Below, piece after piece: positions 1-8,246 of a stretch of DNA of 22,470 nucleotides. The DNA is from Bacteroidales bacterium. Lineage in GTDB: Bacteria; Bacteroidota; Bacteroidia; Bacteroidales; DTU049. Where the stretch lies: positions 1 to 22,470 of the forward strand of contig JASEGF010000006.1 of NCBI GenBank assembly GCA_030017935.1, read 5' to 3'. The translations under genes were made by a program, and so were the position numbers. The notes below the pieces were generated by a model. It searched no databases, was not told the DNA's origin, and saw nothing but the letters and a program-made list of their open reading frames with translations. Within the stretch, counting starts at the first letter, position 1; the number at the start of each line of letters is the position of its first letter.

Positions 1-48
1 GAATATTTTAAAGTAAGTAAAATATCATATACTGTTTTAAACATTTGA
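1..48 (+). CDS. C-terminal end of an IS1595-like transposase, cut by window edge
   Basis: Reading from base 1 gives 15 codons ending EYFKVSKISYTVLNI and a TGA at 46-48. The segment EY-VSKISYTV matches the C-terminus of the full transposase at 16596-17594, and 25 nucleotides (13-37 versus 17568-17592) are identical. One base change turns the TGA of the longer copy into TTA here, so this copy reads three codons further. The rest of the element lies outside the window, so whether this copy is intact is unknown. Confidence 0.8.
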   Translation, partial: EYFKVSKISYTVLNI

Positions 49-57
49 AAAATGTTT
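39..57 (+). terminator. Small hairpin at the 3' end of the IS fragment
   Basis: AAACATTT (39-46) and AAATGTTT (50-57) form a perfect 8-bp stem with a 3-base loop, overlapping the stop codon of the transposase fragment. It is all A/T except two C-G pairs and has no clean T-run after it. It may be a weak terminator, part of the IS end, or chance in AT-rich DNA. Confidence 0.3.
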
Positions 58-220
58 GTTAATCTACCTTCCAACCTTTTACATTTAACCTTTATACATT
101 AACTTCCCCATAAGATTTTTAACTTGTTGAAAAATTAATATATATCATAGTTTTTAAATTTTTGCTTTATTTAAATTAATTTTTACTCTAAAAATTAATT
201 ATCATTTTTATTTTTTCTAT

Positions 221-228
221 TAAATTTG
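221..228 (+). promoter_or_regulatory. Bacteroidota -7 box (TAAATTTG) for yfhO
   Basis: TAAATTTG fits the TAnnTTTG consensus of the Bacteroidota primary sigma factor. It ends 17 bases before the yfhO ATG, implying a leader of only about 10 nt. No clear -33 TTG box was found. Confidence 0.6.
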
Positions 229-245
229 CGATAAAATTTAATAAA

Positions 246-2747
246 ATGAAAATTGATAAAAAGCAATTTATTCCTTATGCTGTGGCTTTAGTTGTTATTT
301 TAGCAGTATTATTAATTTTTCTAAATCCCATGCTTTCTGGTAAAATAATAGCTCAACCAGATATAATGCAGCATGCCGGCATGTCAAAAGAATCGCAAGA
401 TTATTACAAGCAAACAGGTGAGCAAGCTTTTTGGACAACACGTTTGTTTAGTGGTATGCCTACTTATTTGATTTCTATGCGATATAATGATATTTTAGTT
501 TCTAAATTGGATAAGGTCTTTACGCTTTTTTTACATCCTCATATGGGATATATTTTTCTTTTATTTGCTGGTTTTTTATTTTTGATGAAAGTAATGAAAT
601 TAGACACATGGGTTGCTATTATTGCAGCTTTAGCATTTACTTTATCGAGTTATTTTATCATAATTTTACAAGTAGGACATACATCTAAGCTCCATGCTAT
701 AGGATATATGGCTCCTTATTTGGCGTCTGTTATTTTGATTTATCAAAAGAAGTATAAGTGGGGGGCTTTATTAGCTGCTCTATTTTTAGCTTTGAATATT
801 AGAAGTAATCACTTACAAGTAACTTATTATCTAGCAATAATTACTCTTTTTGTTGCTATTTATTTCACAATAGTGTATATTAAGGAAAAAGATTGGAAAC
901 ATATCGGTTATGCTACTTCTATTATGGTAGCTACTGCTGTATTAGGTGCCTTACTCAATTTTAGCTTAATGTATGTAACTAATGAATATAGCAAAGAAAC
1001 TACCCGTGGTAAATCTGAATTATCAACTGCTCAAGAAACTACTGGTCTTGATAAAGATTATATTACTCAATGGAGTTATGGAATAGATGAAACTATGACT
1101 TTCTTAATTCCTAATTTCAAAGGTGGTGTAAGCGATAGGATTGCTACTGTAGCACCAAATTCTTTATCAGCTGCTGATAGACAATGGAAGGACACAGTAG
1201 GTAGCTGGGAAGCCTATTGGGGCAATCAACCTTTTACTTCAGGGCCAGTTTATGCTGGTGCAGTAGTTATGCTTTTATTTTTCATTAGTTTAGCTTTTAT
1301 ATGGAAAAACAAAATTAGTATACCTTTAATATTAGTTACTATTCTAGCTATAATGCTAGCGTGGGGAAGAAATTTCATGCCCCTAACTAATTTTTTTATA
1401 GATTATGTCCCTTTATATAGTAAATTTCGTACACCATCGATGATACTTATAATTGCAGAATTAATAATTCCTATATTTTTCGCTTTTCAAGTATATGATA
1501 TTTTCAAAAATCCAGATTTTTATAAGAAAAATATTAAAAAAATATTAATTATTGGTGGTATTGTTTGTGCTATGGTATTTTTTATTGCTATTAGTCCTTC
1601 TACTTTTTCTAATTTTCTTTCTCCCAGAGATCAGGAAGTTATAAGTCAATATCAAGCACAAGGATATCAAATGAATGATTTTGTAGCTTCTTTAGTAGCT
1701 GTGAGAGCCAAAATGCTTAGTAATGATGCATGGCGTTCATTGATTTTTATGTTAATTACTTTACTTGCAATAGTTTTATATATTAGAAAAACTATTCCTA
1801 AATCTGTTTTTTTGATATCTTTAGGGTTGCTAGTAGCTATAGATTTAATACCTGTTAATAAAAGATATTTAAATGAATCACATTTTATTTCTAAGAAAAA
1901 ATATGAAAATCCTTATCCTTTAACTCCAGCGGATCAGTATATTTTAGCTGATAATAAAGATGGACAAGGTAAAGTATTAAATTTGACAGTAAATGTGTTT
2001 AATGATGCCTCTACCGCTTATTATCATCGTGATATTGGTGGTTATAATGCTGCTAAACTAAAACGTTATCAAGAGCTAATAGATTATCATTTATTGCCAG
2101 AAATTCAAAGATTCGCTGCTGTTTTTAATAATCAAGCTCTAACTCTTGGGAAAATAGATAGTGCTCTAGCTAATTTAGATGTTATTAATATGTTAAATAC
2201 TAAATATATTATTTTACAAAAAGATCAAATGCCACTAGTTAATGCACATGCATGCGGGTATGCTTGGAACGTCAATGATGTAAAGTTAGTGCCTAATGCA
2301 GATGCAGAAATTACAGAACTAGCAACTATAGATCCACATAAAACTTTGGTAATTCAAAATAAATATTGGGACGAAAAATATAATGATGCTCTTTCATCTT
2401 TAGATACTAATTTTAAAATTGAAATTACTAATTTTTCTCCCAATGAAATTAATTATAAATACTCTTCATCTGCCCCACAGATAGTAGCTTTCAGCGAAGT
2501 ATATTATCCCGAATGGGAGATGCAAATAGATGGTAACGAACAACCAATTATGAAAGCTAATTACGTAATCCGTGCTGCATATTTGCCTGCTGGTAATCAT
2601 GAAATCAAGATGCATTTAGTTCCTAGGATTTATAATAAAGCTAAACCTATAACTCTAACTGCTAATATTTTATTTATTTTGCTACTGATAGGTGCTATAG
2701 TACAAGAATTTTTAAAATATAGAAAAACTAAGAAAATAGAATCATAA
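246..2747 (+). CDS. YfhO family polytopic membrane protein
   Basis: An 833-residue inner-membrane protein of the YfhO family (PF09586-like), about the size usual in Bacteroidota. A first membrane segment at about 10-30 is followed by the family's early loop (DIMQ, then W-TTRLFSGMPTY at about 64-76) and roughly a dozen further hydrophobic segments to about 540. The C-terminal ~270 residues form a mostly soluble domain that includes YYPEW-IDG (about 755-765) and PAGNHEI, then a last membrane helix and a lysine-rich tail. YfhO proteins resemble GT-C glycosyltransferases and in Firmicutes are linked to lipoteichoic acid glycosylation; in Bacteroidota the substrate is not established. It has its own -7 box, and no operon partner is visible. 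The ATG is the first in frame after that box. Confidence 0.85.
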   Translation: MKIDKKQFIPYAVALVVILAVLLIFLNPMLSGKIIAQPDIMQHAGMSKESQDYYKQTGEQAFWTTRLFSGMPTYLISMRYNDILVSKLDKVFTLFLHPHMGYIFLLFAGFLFLMKVMKLDTWVAIIAALAFTLSSYFIIILQVGHTSKLHAIGYMAPYLASVILIYQKKYKWGALLAALFLALNIRSNHLQVTYYLAIITLFVAIYFTIVYIKEKDWKHIGYATSIMVATAVLGALLNFSLMYVTNEYSKETTRGKSELSTAQETTGLDKDYITQWSYGIDETMTFLIPNFKGGVSDRIATVAPNSLSAADRQWKDTVGSWEAYWGNQPFTSGPVYAGAVVMLLFFISLAFIWKNKISIPLILVTILAIMLAWGRNFMPLTNFFIDYVPLYSKFRTPSMILIIAELIIPIFFAFQVYDIFKNPDFYKKNIKKILIIGGIVCAMVFFIAISPSTFSNFLSPRDQEVISQYQAQGYQMNDFVASLVAVRAKMLSNDAWRSLIFMLITLLAIVLYIRKTIPKSVFLISLGLLVAIDLIPVNKRYLNESHFISKKKYENPYPLTPADQYILADNKDGQGKVLNLTVNVFNDASTAYYHRDIGGYNAAKLKRYQELIDYHLLPEIQRFAAVFNNQALTLGKIDSALANLDVINMLNTKYIILQKDQMPLVNAHACGYAWNVNDVKLVPNADAEITELATIDPHKTLVIQNKYWDEKYNDALSSLDTNFKIEITNFSPNEINYKYSSSAPQIVAFSEVYYPEWEMQIDGNEQPIMKANYVIRAAYLPAGNHEIKMHLVPRIYNKAKPITLTANILFILLLIGAIVQEFLKYRKTKKIES

Positions 2748-2789
2748 ATTTATAATTGTCTTTGATATAAATTTATAAACTACTTAGTA

Positions 2790-2988
2790 GTCCCTTAAAA
2801 ACACGGCAAGTATTTGTTTATAATAAGTTATATATAATTTATTAATAAAAATAATGGAAATTTTTTTAACTTTGTGGTATAAAACTTCCAAATTTTTGAG
2901 AGGCTAATTTTATCTTTTGTCAAAACTTTACTATGAATTCCTCTTTATTTTTTTAAAATAAAATATTCAAATTTACTTTTTAAGGGAC
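2790..2988. repeat. 12-bp perfect inverted repeat spanning the yfhO-folB gap
   Basis: GTCCCTTAAAAA at 2790-2801 is the exact reverse complement of TTTTTAAGGGAC at 2977-2988. The right arm overlaps the last codons and stop of folB. The enclosed 175 bases are AT-rich and hold a promoter-like box at 2867-2874. It could be a small miniature element inserted at the folB 3' end, or chance; no second copy was found in the window. Confidence 0.35.
2867..2874 (+). promoter_or_regulatory. Orphan -7 box (TAACTTTG) in a convergent gap
   Basis: TAACTTTG fits TAnnTTTG but no gene begins within the usual 10-20 bases. The only following ATG (2934) opens a 7-codon frame. A transcript from about 2881 would run antisense toward the 3' end of folB. 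A GAGAGG/CCTCTT pairing and a T-rich tract (about 2939-2954) could end a roughly 75-nt RNA. It may mark a small RNA or be fortuitous. Confidence 0.3.
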
Positions 2989-3368
2989 GTCTGCATAGAT
3001 TCCCACTCATTTTTACTTATATAGATATAAAATGCGGCACTTTCTATGTCAGCTTTGATAGGTGGATTTAATTTATTTATCTCTAATTCTATATTTTCTA
3101 TTTGAGGATAAGCTCGCCACAACTCATCTATTATTTTATATGCTGCTCGCTCTATTAAGTTATATTTATTTTTCATCACATCTGCAATAATGAGATAAAT
3201 ATTTTGGTAATTAATAGTATCGTTGATGTCATCAGTTAGCATAGCAGTAGTGAGATCATGGGTTATATTAATATTTATAGAAAATAATTGTCCTATTATT
3301 TTTTCTTCTTCGAAGCAACCAATATAGGAGTGAAATCTAATATTTTTTAAACATATTTTAGTTGTCAT
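2973..3368 (-). CDS. folB: Dihydroneopterin aldolase
   Basis: A 131-residue cytoplasmic enzyme of folate synthesis. It converts 7,8-dihydroneopterin to 6-hydroxymethyl-7,8-dihydropterin and glycolaldehyde. Family landmarks are present: SYIGCFEEEK-IGQ with Glu22 at the catalytic or substrate-binding position, NYQ with Tyr54, LIERAA with Glu73, and the KLNPPI loop with Lys99. The C-terminus runs about ten residues past the usual family end, and its last codons lie in an inverted repeat, so the natural 3' end may have been altered. The ATG at 3368 faces glnS across a 33-base divergent gap that must hold both promoters. No other folate gene is nearby. Confidence 0.88.
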   Translation of the reverse strand: MTTKICLKNIRFHSYIGCFEEEKIIGQLFSININITHDLTTAMLTDDINDTINYQNIYLIIADVMKNKYNLIERAAYKIIDELWRAYPQIENIELEINKLNPPIKADIESAAFYIYISKNEWESMQTSLKK

Positions 3369-3375
3369 TTTTCTT

Positions 3376-3383
3376 TAAATTTG
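3376..3383 (+). promoter_or_regulatory. -7 box (TAAATTTG) for glnS; decides the start codon
   Basis: TAAATTTG fits TAnnTTTG. An in-frame TTG at 3381 lies inside this box and therefore upstream of the expected transcription start (about 3390). The GTG at 3402 is the likely initiator, giving a leader of about 12 nt. Confidence 0.6.
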
Positions 3384-3401
3384 CAAAAAATAATTAAAAA
3401 A

Positions 3402-5084
3402 GTGATAGACAAAAATACTCAAGAAAAAACAAACGACAATAAAAATTTTATTGAAGAAATCATTGATAAGCATTTATTAGAAGGTAGATTTAGCTCTGTG
3501 AAAACACGTTTCCCTCCAGAGCCTAATGGCTATTTGCATATAGGACATGCCAAAAGTATTTGCCTCAATTTTGGAATAGCTAAAAAATATAATGGCACAT
3601 GCAATCTGCGATTCGATGATACTAATCCCACAAAAGAAGAGCAAGAATATATAGATTCTATTAAAGAAGACATACGTTGGTTAGGATTTCAATGGGATAA
3701 AGAATGCTACGCTTCTGATTATTTCGAACAACTCTATGAATGGGCTATAGTATTGATAAAAAAAGATAAAGCATATGTATGTGATTGCCCACAGGAAGTG
3801 ATAAGCAGAAATAGGACTAAACCTACTGAACCCGGTATAGCTTGTGAGCATAGAGATAGAAGCATAGAAGAAAATTTGTTGTTATTTGAGAAAATGCGAA
3901 ATGGTGAATTCCCTGCTGGTAGTAGGGTTTTGCGTGCCAAAATAGATTTAAATAGCCCTAATATGCACATGCGTGATCCGATAATGTATAGAATTTTGTA
4001 TGAAGAGCATCCACGCACAGCTAATAAATGGTGCATATATCCTAATTATGATTGGGCGCATGGACAGAGTGATTCTATAGAGCATATAACTCACTCTATT
4101 TGTACACTAGAGTTTGAAGTGCATAGACCTCTATATGAATGGTTTATAAAAGAATTAGAAATTTGGGCACCGCAACAGATAGAATTTGCTCGCTTAAATT
4201 TATCTTATACTATTATGAGTAAACGTAAACTTTTGCAATTAGTAGAAGGTAAATATGTGAGTGGGTGGGATGATCCTAGAATGCCTACTATCTCTGGTTT
4301 GAGACGTAGAGGATTTACTCCAGAAAGTATAAAAATGTTTGCAGATATTATAGGTGTGGCCAAAAGAGATAATCTAATAGAATATGAATTACTAGAGCAT
4401 TGTTTACGTGAAGATTTAAACAAGCGTGCCGAGCGTCGTATGGCTGTTTTAGATCCACTTAAGTTGATTATTACTAATTATCCTGATAACGAAGATGAAT
4501 TATTAGATGCCATTAATAATCCAGAGGACCCTATATCTTCTACTAGACAGATACCTTTTTCTAAAGAAATTTATATTGAACGAACAGATTTCCAAGAAAA
4601 TCCACAAAAAGATTATCATCGTTTCTATGTAGGTAATGAAGTAAGGCTGCGTTGGGCTTATTTCGTTAAATGTACTGGTTTTAAAAAAGATAATAATGGG
4701 AACATTATAGAAATATATGGTGAATATGATCCTGCCAGTAAAGGTGGTAATAGCCCAGATGGACGCAAAGTAAAAAGTACTATCCATTGGGTCTCTGCTA
4801 AACATGCTGTTCCCATAGAGGTTAGATTATATGATAAACTATTTACTGTTCCCGAACCAGATAATGCTGAAGAAGGTAAAACATTTTTAGATTATTTAAA
4901 TCCACAAAGTCTCATCACTACTACTGCTTATGGGGAACCTTCTCTTGGTGAATTTATCGTTCCTGCTCATTATCAATTCGAAAGACTCGGTTACTTTGTT
5001 ACCGATCCAGATAGCACTAGCGACCATTTAGTTTATAATCTAATAACTAAATTAAAAGATAGTTTTGCTAAAAAAAGACAATAA
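3402..5084 (+). CDS. glnS: Glutaminyl-tRNA synthetase
   Basis: A class I aminoacyl-tRNA synthetase that charges tRNA-Gln directly, 560 residues from the chosen GTG. The N-terminal block NFIEEIIDKHLLEG precedes TRFPPEPNGYLHIGHAKS, with the HIGH motif at 46-49. LRFDDTNP follows in the Rossmann fold, and the KMSKS equivalent appears as IMSKRK at about 270. The C-terminal beta-barrel anticodon-binding region (from about 330) includes RFYVGNEVRLRWAY and ends with the usual YFVTDPDS segment. Length and domain order match bacterial GlnRS, so this organism should not depend on transamidation for Gln-tRNA. The in-frame TTG at 3381 is rejected because it overlaps the promoter box. The gap to the next gene is 24 bases. 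Confidence 0.95.
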   Translation: MIDKNTQEKTNDNKNFIEEIIDKHLLEGRFSSVKTRFPPEPNGYLHIGHAKSICLNFGIAKKYNGTCNLRFDDTNPTKEEQEYIDSIKEDIRWLGFQWDKECYASDYFEQLYEWAIVLIKKDKAYVCDCPQEVISRNRTKPTEPGIACEHRDRSIEENLLLFEKMRNGEFPAGSRVLRAKIDLNSPNMHMRDPIMYRILYEEHPRTANKWCIYPNYDWAHGQSDSIEHITHSICTLEFEVHRPLYEWFIKELEIWAPQQIEFARLNLSYTIMSKRKLLQLVEGKYVSGWDDPRMPTISGLRRRGFTPESIKMFADIIGVAKRDNLIEYELLEHCLREDLNKRAERRMAVLDPLKLIITNYPDNEDELLDAINNPEDPISSTRQIPFSKEIYIERTDFQENPQKDYHRFYVGNEVRLRWAYFVKCTGFKKDNNGNIIEIYGEYDPASKGGNSPDGRKVKSTIHWVSAKHAVPIEVRLYDKLFTVPEPDNAEEGKTFLDYLNPQSLITTTAYGEPSLGEFIVPAHYQFERLGYFVTDPDSTSDHLVYNLITKLKDSFAKKRQ

Positions 5085-5108
5085 TTTACTGAATTTAATT
5101 TTTTGTAA

Positions 5109-7061
5109 ATGACCCTCTCTGTAATCATTGTTAATTATAATGTTAAGCACTTCATTGAGCAGTGTTTATTGTCTGTATATGATGCTCTCGATGATATTGA
5201 TGGTGAGGTTATCGTTGTAGATAATAATAGTGTAGATGGCAGTGTAGCAATGATTAAAGAAAAATTCCCACAAACTATATTAATTGCTAATAATGAAAAT
5301 CTTGGCTTTTCTAAAGCTAATAATCAAGCTTTAAAAATAGCTAAAGGTAAATATGTTTTATTGCTAAATCCAGATACTATTGTAGAGAAAGATACTTTTA
5401 CAAAAACTATTGCTTTTATGGAAGAGCACCCAGATGCTGGTGCATTAGGTGTGAAATTAGTTAATGGCAAAGGACAATATTTACCAGAATCTAAACGAGG
5501 CATACCTACACCATGGGTTTCATTTTGTAAAATGAGTGGGTTGATAAAAATTTTTCCTCATTCCAAAATTTTTGCAAAGTATTACATGGGTCATCTCAAT
5601 CCAGATGAAATAAATGAAGTGGAAATCTTAAGTGGTGCTTTTATGCTTATTAGAAAAGATGTCTTAGACCAAATAGGTTTTTTAGATGAATCTTTTTTCA
5701 TGTATGGCGAAGATATTGATCTGAGTTATAGAATTTTACAAGCTGGTTATAAAAATTACTATTATCCGCAGACTAGAATTATTCATTATAAAGGCGAAAG
5801 TACTAAAAAAGGCAGTATAAACTATATTTATAATTTTTATAATGCTATGCTTATTTTTGCTCAAAAACATTTCTATTCCAAAGGTGCTAATTGGATGAAA
5901 TTCCTTATTTCTACAGCTATTTATTTCAGAGCATCTTTAGCTTTTATACAAAAATTAATTAAAAAAATTTGGTTACCAATACTAGATTTGATTATTTTAT
6001 ATGGTGGACTTTATGGCATAACTACTTTTTGGGAAAATATTAGATTTCAATATGATGCCATAATATATCCGCGTCCTTATGTTTATTATGCTTTATTAAT
6101 TTATTCTCTTGTTTGGGGGTTAGCAATCTTTCTTAATGGAGGTTATGACAAACCATTTCACAAAAAACATTTTTTCACCGGAATTATTAGTGGTAGTATA
6201 CTCCTACTATTGATATACGGCCTTATGAGTGAACAATTTAGATTCAGTCGCACTATATTATTACTAGGAACTATCTGGGCACTTTTGTCTCTAATAGGAG
6301 TTAGATATTTACTAGAATGGCTCGGGTTGGGCTCTTGGGGATTATTAAAACAAAATAAAAAAATTGCAATTTGTGGTGATATTAATGATATTTATGCTGT
6401 TAAAAATATATTAGAACATAGCAATGTACCTATAGAACAACTTTTTTATATCAATCCCTATGAAGATTATAATTCTGCTCAATATTATGGTAGTCTAAAT
6501 CAGTTGCCAGAAATCATACGTATTTATAAACTAAATGAAGTAATATTTTGTACAAATAGCGTGTCTATGTCTCAAATTATAGATTCTATGAGCTATTTGT
6601 CAGATTATCATGTTGATTTTAGAATTTCATCTCCTACTAATGAGTTTTTACTGAGTTCTAGATATATTATAAGCCCAGAAGATGTATTTTTGTATGAGCT
6701 CAATAGTATCGCAAAGCCTGTAAATAGAAGAAGAAAAAGGGTATTCGATTTTTTTGCTAGTTTAGCCTTACTTATATTATATCCACTATATTTTTTATTT
6801 ATTAAAAAACCAAGCAAAGCACTGAAGAACATTATAAATGTTTTAATGAACAAAAAAACTTGGGTAGGATACTGCTCTAAGGAATATCCACACAATTTAC
6901 CTAAAATACCAGAAGGTATTTTTAATTTATTAGATGGATTAGGATTTACAAGCTCTACAAATATCCATAACGAAATAGATTTTAACTATGCCAGAGATTA
7001 CCATGTAATGACTGATTTATCAATTTTATTAAGAAATTTGGGCAATTTAGGCAAAGGATAA
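5109..7061 (+). CDS. GT2 glycosyltransferase fused to a degenerate sugar-phosphotransferase-like module
   Basis: A 650-residue protein. Residues 1 to about 240 form a GT-A family 2 glycosyltransferase like rhamnosyltransferases: VIIVNYN at the start, VVDNNS, the metal-binding LLNPDT, then GAFMLIRKDV and DESFFMYGEDIDLSYR. Four or more membrane segments lie between about 275 and 415. A Rossmann-like stretch from about 417 (KIAICGD) resembles the CoA_binding_3 region of polyprenyl-phosphate sugar phosphotransferases. After it, VFDFFASLALLILYP and NKKTWVGY recall the membrane anchor and a conserved segment of the bacterial sugar-transferase domain, but the catalytic core between them looks shortened. 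The GT2 part probably adds a sugar during surface polysaccharide or O-antigen synthesis; the role of the C-terminal part is unknown. The neighbours glnS and rnhB give no functional hint. Confidence 0.82.
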   Translation: MTLSVIIVNYNVKHFIEQCLLSVYDALDDIDGEVIVVDNNSVDGSVAMIKEKFPQTILIANNENLGFSKANNQALKIAKGKYVLLLNPDTIVEKDTFTKTIAFMEEHPDAGALGVKLVNGKGQYLPESKRGIPTPWVSFCKMSGLIKIFPHSKIFAKYYMGHLNPDEINEVEILSGAFMLIRKDVLDQIGFLDESFFMYGEDIDLSYRILQAGYKNYYYPQTRIIHYKGESTKKGSINYIYNFYNAMLIFAQKHFYSKGANWMKFLISTAIYFRASLAFIQKLIKKIWLPILDLIILYGGLYGITTFWENIRFQYDAIIYPRPYVYYALLIYSLVWGLAIFLNGGYDKPFHKKHFFTGIISGSILLLLIYGLMSEQFRFSRTILLLGTIWALLSLIGVRYLLEWLGLGSWGLLKQNKKIAICGDINDIYAVKNILEHSNVPIEQLFYINPYEDYNSAQYYGSLNQLPEIIRIYKLNEVIFCTNSVSMSQIIDSMSYLSDYHVDFRISSPTNEFLLSSRYIISPEDVFLYELNSIAKPVNRRRKRVFDFFASLALLILYPLYFLFIKKPSKALKNIINVLMNKKTWVGYCSKEYPHNLPKIPEGIFNLLDGLGFTSSTNIHNEIDFNYARDYHVMTDLSILLRNLGNLGKG

Positions 7062-7091
7062 ATGTTTGTTTGCTATTAAAATATATTCAAA

Positions 7092-7664
7092 GTGATAACA
7101 AAATATTCTAAATATTCTCTAGAAGCAGGTGTAGATGAAGCTGGCAGAGGTTGCTTAGCTGGCCCTGTATTTGCTGCTGCAGTTATTTTACCAGATAATT
7201 TCTCTCATCCGTTAATCAAAGATTCTAAAAAACTAACAGCTAAAGAACGCGAGGAAGCCCGCAAAATCATCGAAGCTAATGCTGTCAGTTATGCTGTAGC
7301 CTTTGTATCTAACGAAAAAATCGATGAGGTTAATATACTGCAAGCTACTATGATAGCTATGCATAGGACCTTAGCACATTTGAATATTCAACCAGAATTT
7401 GTTGTCATAGATGGTAACTATTTTATTAGATATAATGAATTACCATATCAAACTATAACAAAAGCTGATAATACTTATTATCATGTAGCAGCAGCATCTA
7501 TTCTAGCAAAAACATACAGGGATGAATATATGACTATTCTTCACAATGATTATCCCATGTATCAATGGTCAAAAAACAAAGGTTATCCAACAAAAGTACA
7601 CAGACAAGCAATTGTAGATTTTGGTATTAGCCCATATCACAGAAAATCATTTAAACTTTTATAA
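7092..7664 (+). CDS. rnhB: Ribonuclease HII
   Basis: A 190-residue endonuclease that cuts RNA in RNA-DNA hybrids and at single ribonucleotides in DNA. The catalytic acidic residues are all present: Asp15 and Glu16 in AGVDEAGRG, Asp107 in VVIDGNY and Asp125 in TKADNT. AAASILAKTYRD and KGYPTKVHRQAI, both typical of RNase HII, follow. Length is normal. The start is a GTG at 7092, and no ATG lies close enough upstream in frame. The 30-base gap after the glycosyltransferase lets the two be cotranscribed. Beyond its stop the DNA turns into repeat-rich non-coding sequence. Confidence 0.93.
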   Translation: MITKYSKYSLEAGVDEAGRGCLAGPVFAAAVILPDNFSHPLIKDSKKLTAKEREEARKIIEANAVSYAVAFVSNEKIDEVNILQATMIAMHRTLAHLNIQPEFVVIDGNYFIRYNELPYQTITKADNTYYHVAAASILAKTYRDEYMTILHNDYPMYQWSKNKGYPTKVHRQAIVDFGISPYHRKSFKLL

Positions 7665-7700
7665 TTGATAATATTAAAAATCTGCCAAGATCGTTAAAAA

Positions 7701-7739
7701 GATGTGAAAATCCGCGCCATTAACTCAGATCTTCACATC
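7701..7739. repeat. Imperfect 12-bp hairpin
   Basis: GATGTGAAAATC at 7701-7712 pairs with GATCTTCACATC at 7728-7739 at 11 of 12 positions, with a 15-base loop. It starts 37 bases after rnhB. It lacks a T-run, so it resembles a structured repeat more than an intrinsic terminator for rnhB. Confidence 0.45.
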
Positions 7740-7759
7740 AGAAAATAGAGAGCAGGTTT

Positions 7760-7792
7760 TTAACCCTGACCTTTAGGTCAGATTCATTAAAA
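7760..7792. repeat. REP-like palindrome, copy 1
   Basis: CTGACCT-tt-AGGTCAG (7766-7781) is a perfect 7-bp stem. The left side, TTAACCCTGACCTTTAGGT (7760-7778), recurs exactly at 22335-22353. The right side, GGTCAGATTCATTAAAA (7776-7792), recurs exactly at 22100-22116. It is therefore a member of the repeat family clustered at the right end of the window. Confidence 0.7.
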
Positions 7793-7805
7793 TCATCAGG
7801 ACTAT

Positions 7806-8167
7806 ATTAAAACAAAATTATACTCATATGAAATGTTGTTATTACAGAGAATGAACTAGTAATAGTTTAGTTATTAATATATCGCTTAAATAAAGTTATT
7901 AATTTAAATAAATGTTTAAATTAAATAATGATATTTGAATTTAAATAAATAACTATTAATACTTTTTCTATTATACATTATAAAGAAAATAATTAAAATT
8001 TAAAATTTTAGAAATTATTTCTATATAATATTCATAAATAAAGAAAATTAAAATGATAAACTTATTAAATAAATATCATTATTTAATTTAAACAAATAAT
8101 AAATGATTTTGTAAATTCTTAATAACAGATAGATATAAATAATAAATTAGTTATTAATTAAACGCCT
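7806..8167 (+). repeat. AT-rich non-coding repeat element, copy A
   Basis: The element is defined by comparison with an inverted relative at 21703-22034. A 23-base segment at 7806-7828 (begins ATTAAAACAAAA, ends TACTCATA) is the exact reverse complement of 21762-21784. A 21-base segment at 8147-8167 (TTAGTTATT...ACGCCT) is the exact reverse complement of 21703-21723. The 182-bp core at 7913-8094 matches 21853-22034 on the other strand at about 150 of 182 positions with no gaps. The order of the shared blocks differs between copies, so the element has been rearranged or is a mosaic. No coding frame is visible. Confidence 0.7.
7913..8094. repeat. 182-bp core with 24-bp perfect terminal inverted repeats
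   Basis: Bases 7913-7936 (TGTTTAAATT...GATATTT) are the exact reverse complement of 8071-8094. A second palindrome, TAGAAA-tta-TTTCTA, sits near the middle (8009-8023) and is conserved in the other copy with loop ATA. The layout, short with terminal inverted repeats and no gene, is that of a miniature transposable element or a long hairpin RNA. Base composition is almost wholly A/T, which raises the chance of accidental pairing, but 24 perfect pairs are hard to dismiss. Confidence 0.65.
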
Positions 8168-8223
8168 ATTTCAATAATTTTATTTGCTATCTTTATGTTT
8201 CAATCTTATAAAATATTTATCCT

Positions 8224-8231
8224 TAATTTTG
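8224..8231 (+). promoter_or_regulatory. -7 box (TAATTTTG) for the broken transposase
   Basis: TAATTTTG fits TAnnTTTG, 15 bases before the ATG at 8247. The spacing equals that in front of the housekeeping genes here. Confidence 0.5.
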
Positions 8232-8246
8232 CACAAATAACAAAAA

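Larger units (their letters stand above)
7665..8246. other. 582-base non-coding gap made of palindromes and an AT-rich repeat element
   Basis: No plausible gene is visible on either strand. From left to right it holds a hairpin (7701-7739), a REP-like palindrome (7766-7781), an AT-rich repeat element also present inverted at 21703-22034, and a promoter for the broken transposase at 8247. The first 120 bases are noticeably richer in G/C than the rest. Confidence 0.7.

Noticed and set aside
2934..2957. A 7-codon leader peptide after the orphan promoter box
   Set aside because: The frame is only seven codons, it has no downstream gene to regulate on that strand, and the composition is simply AT-rich.
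3381..3401. TTG at 3381 as the glnS start
   Set aside because: It lies inside the TAAATTTG box and would precede the transcription start. The GTG at 3402 fits the family's N-terminal length.
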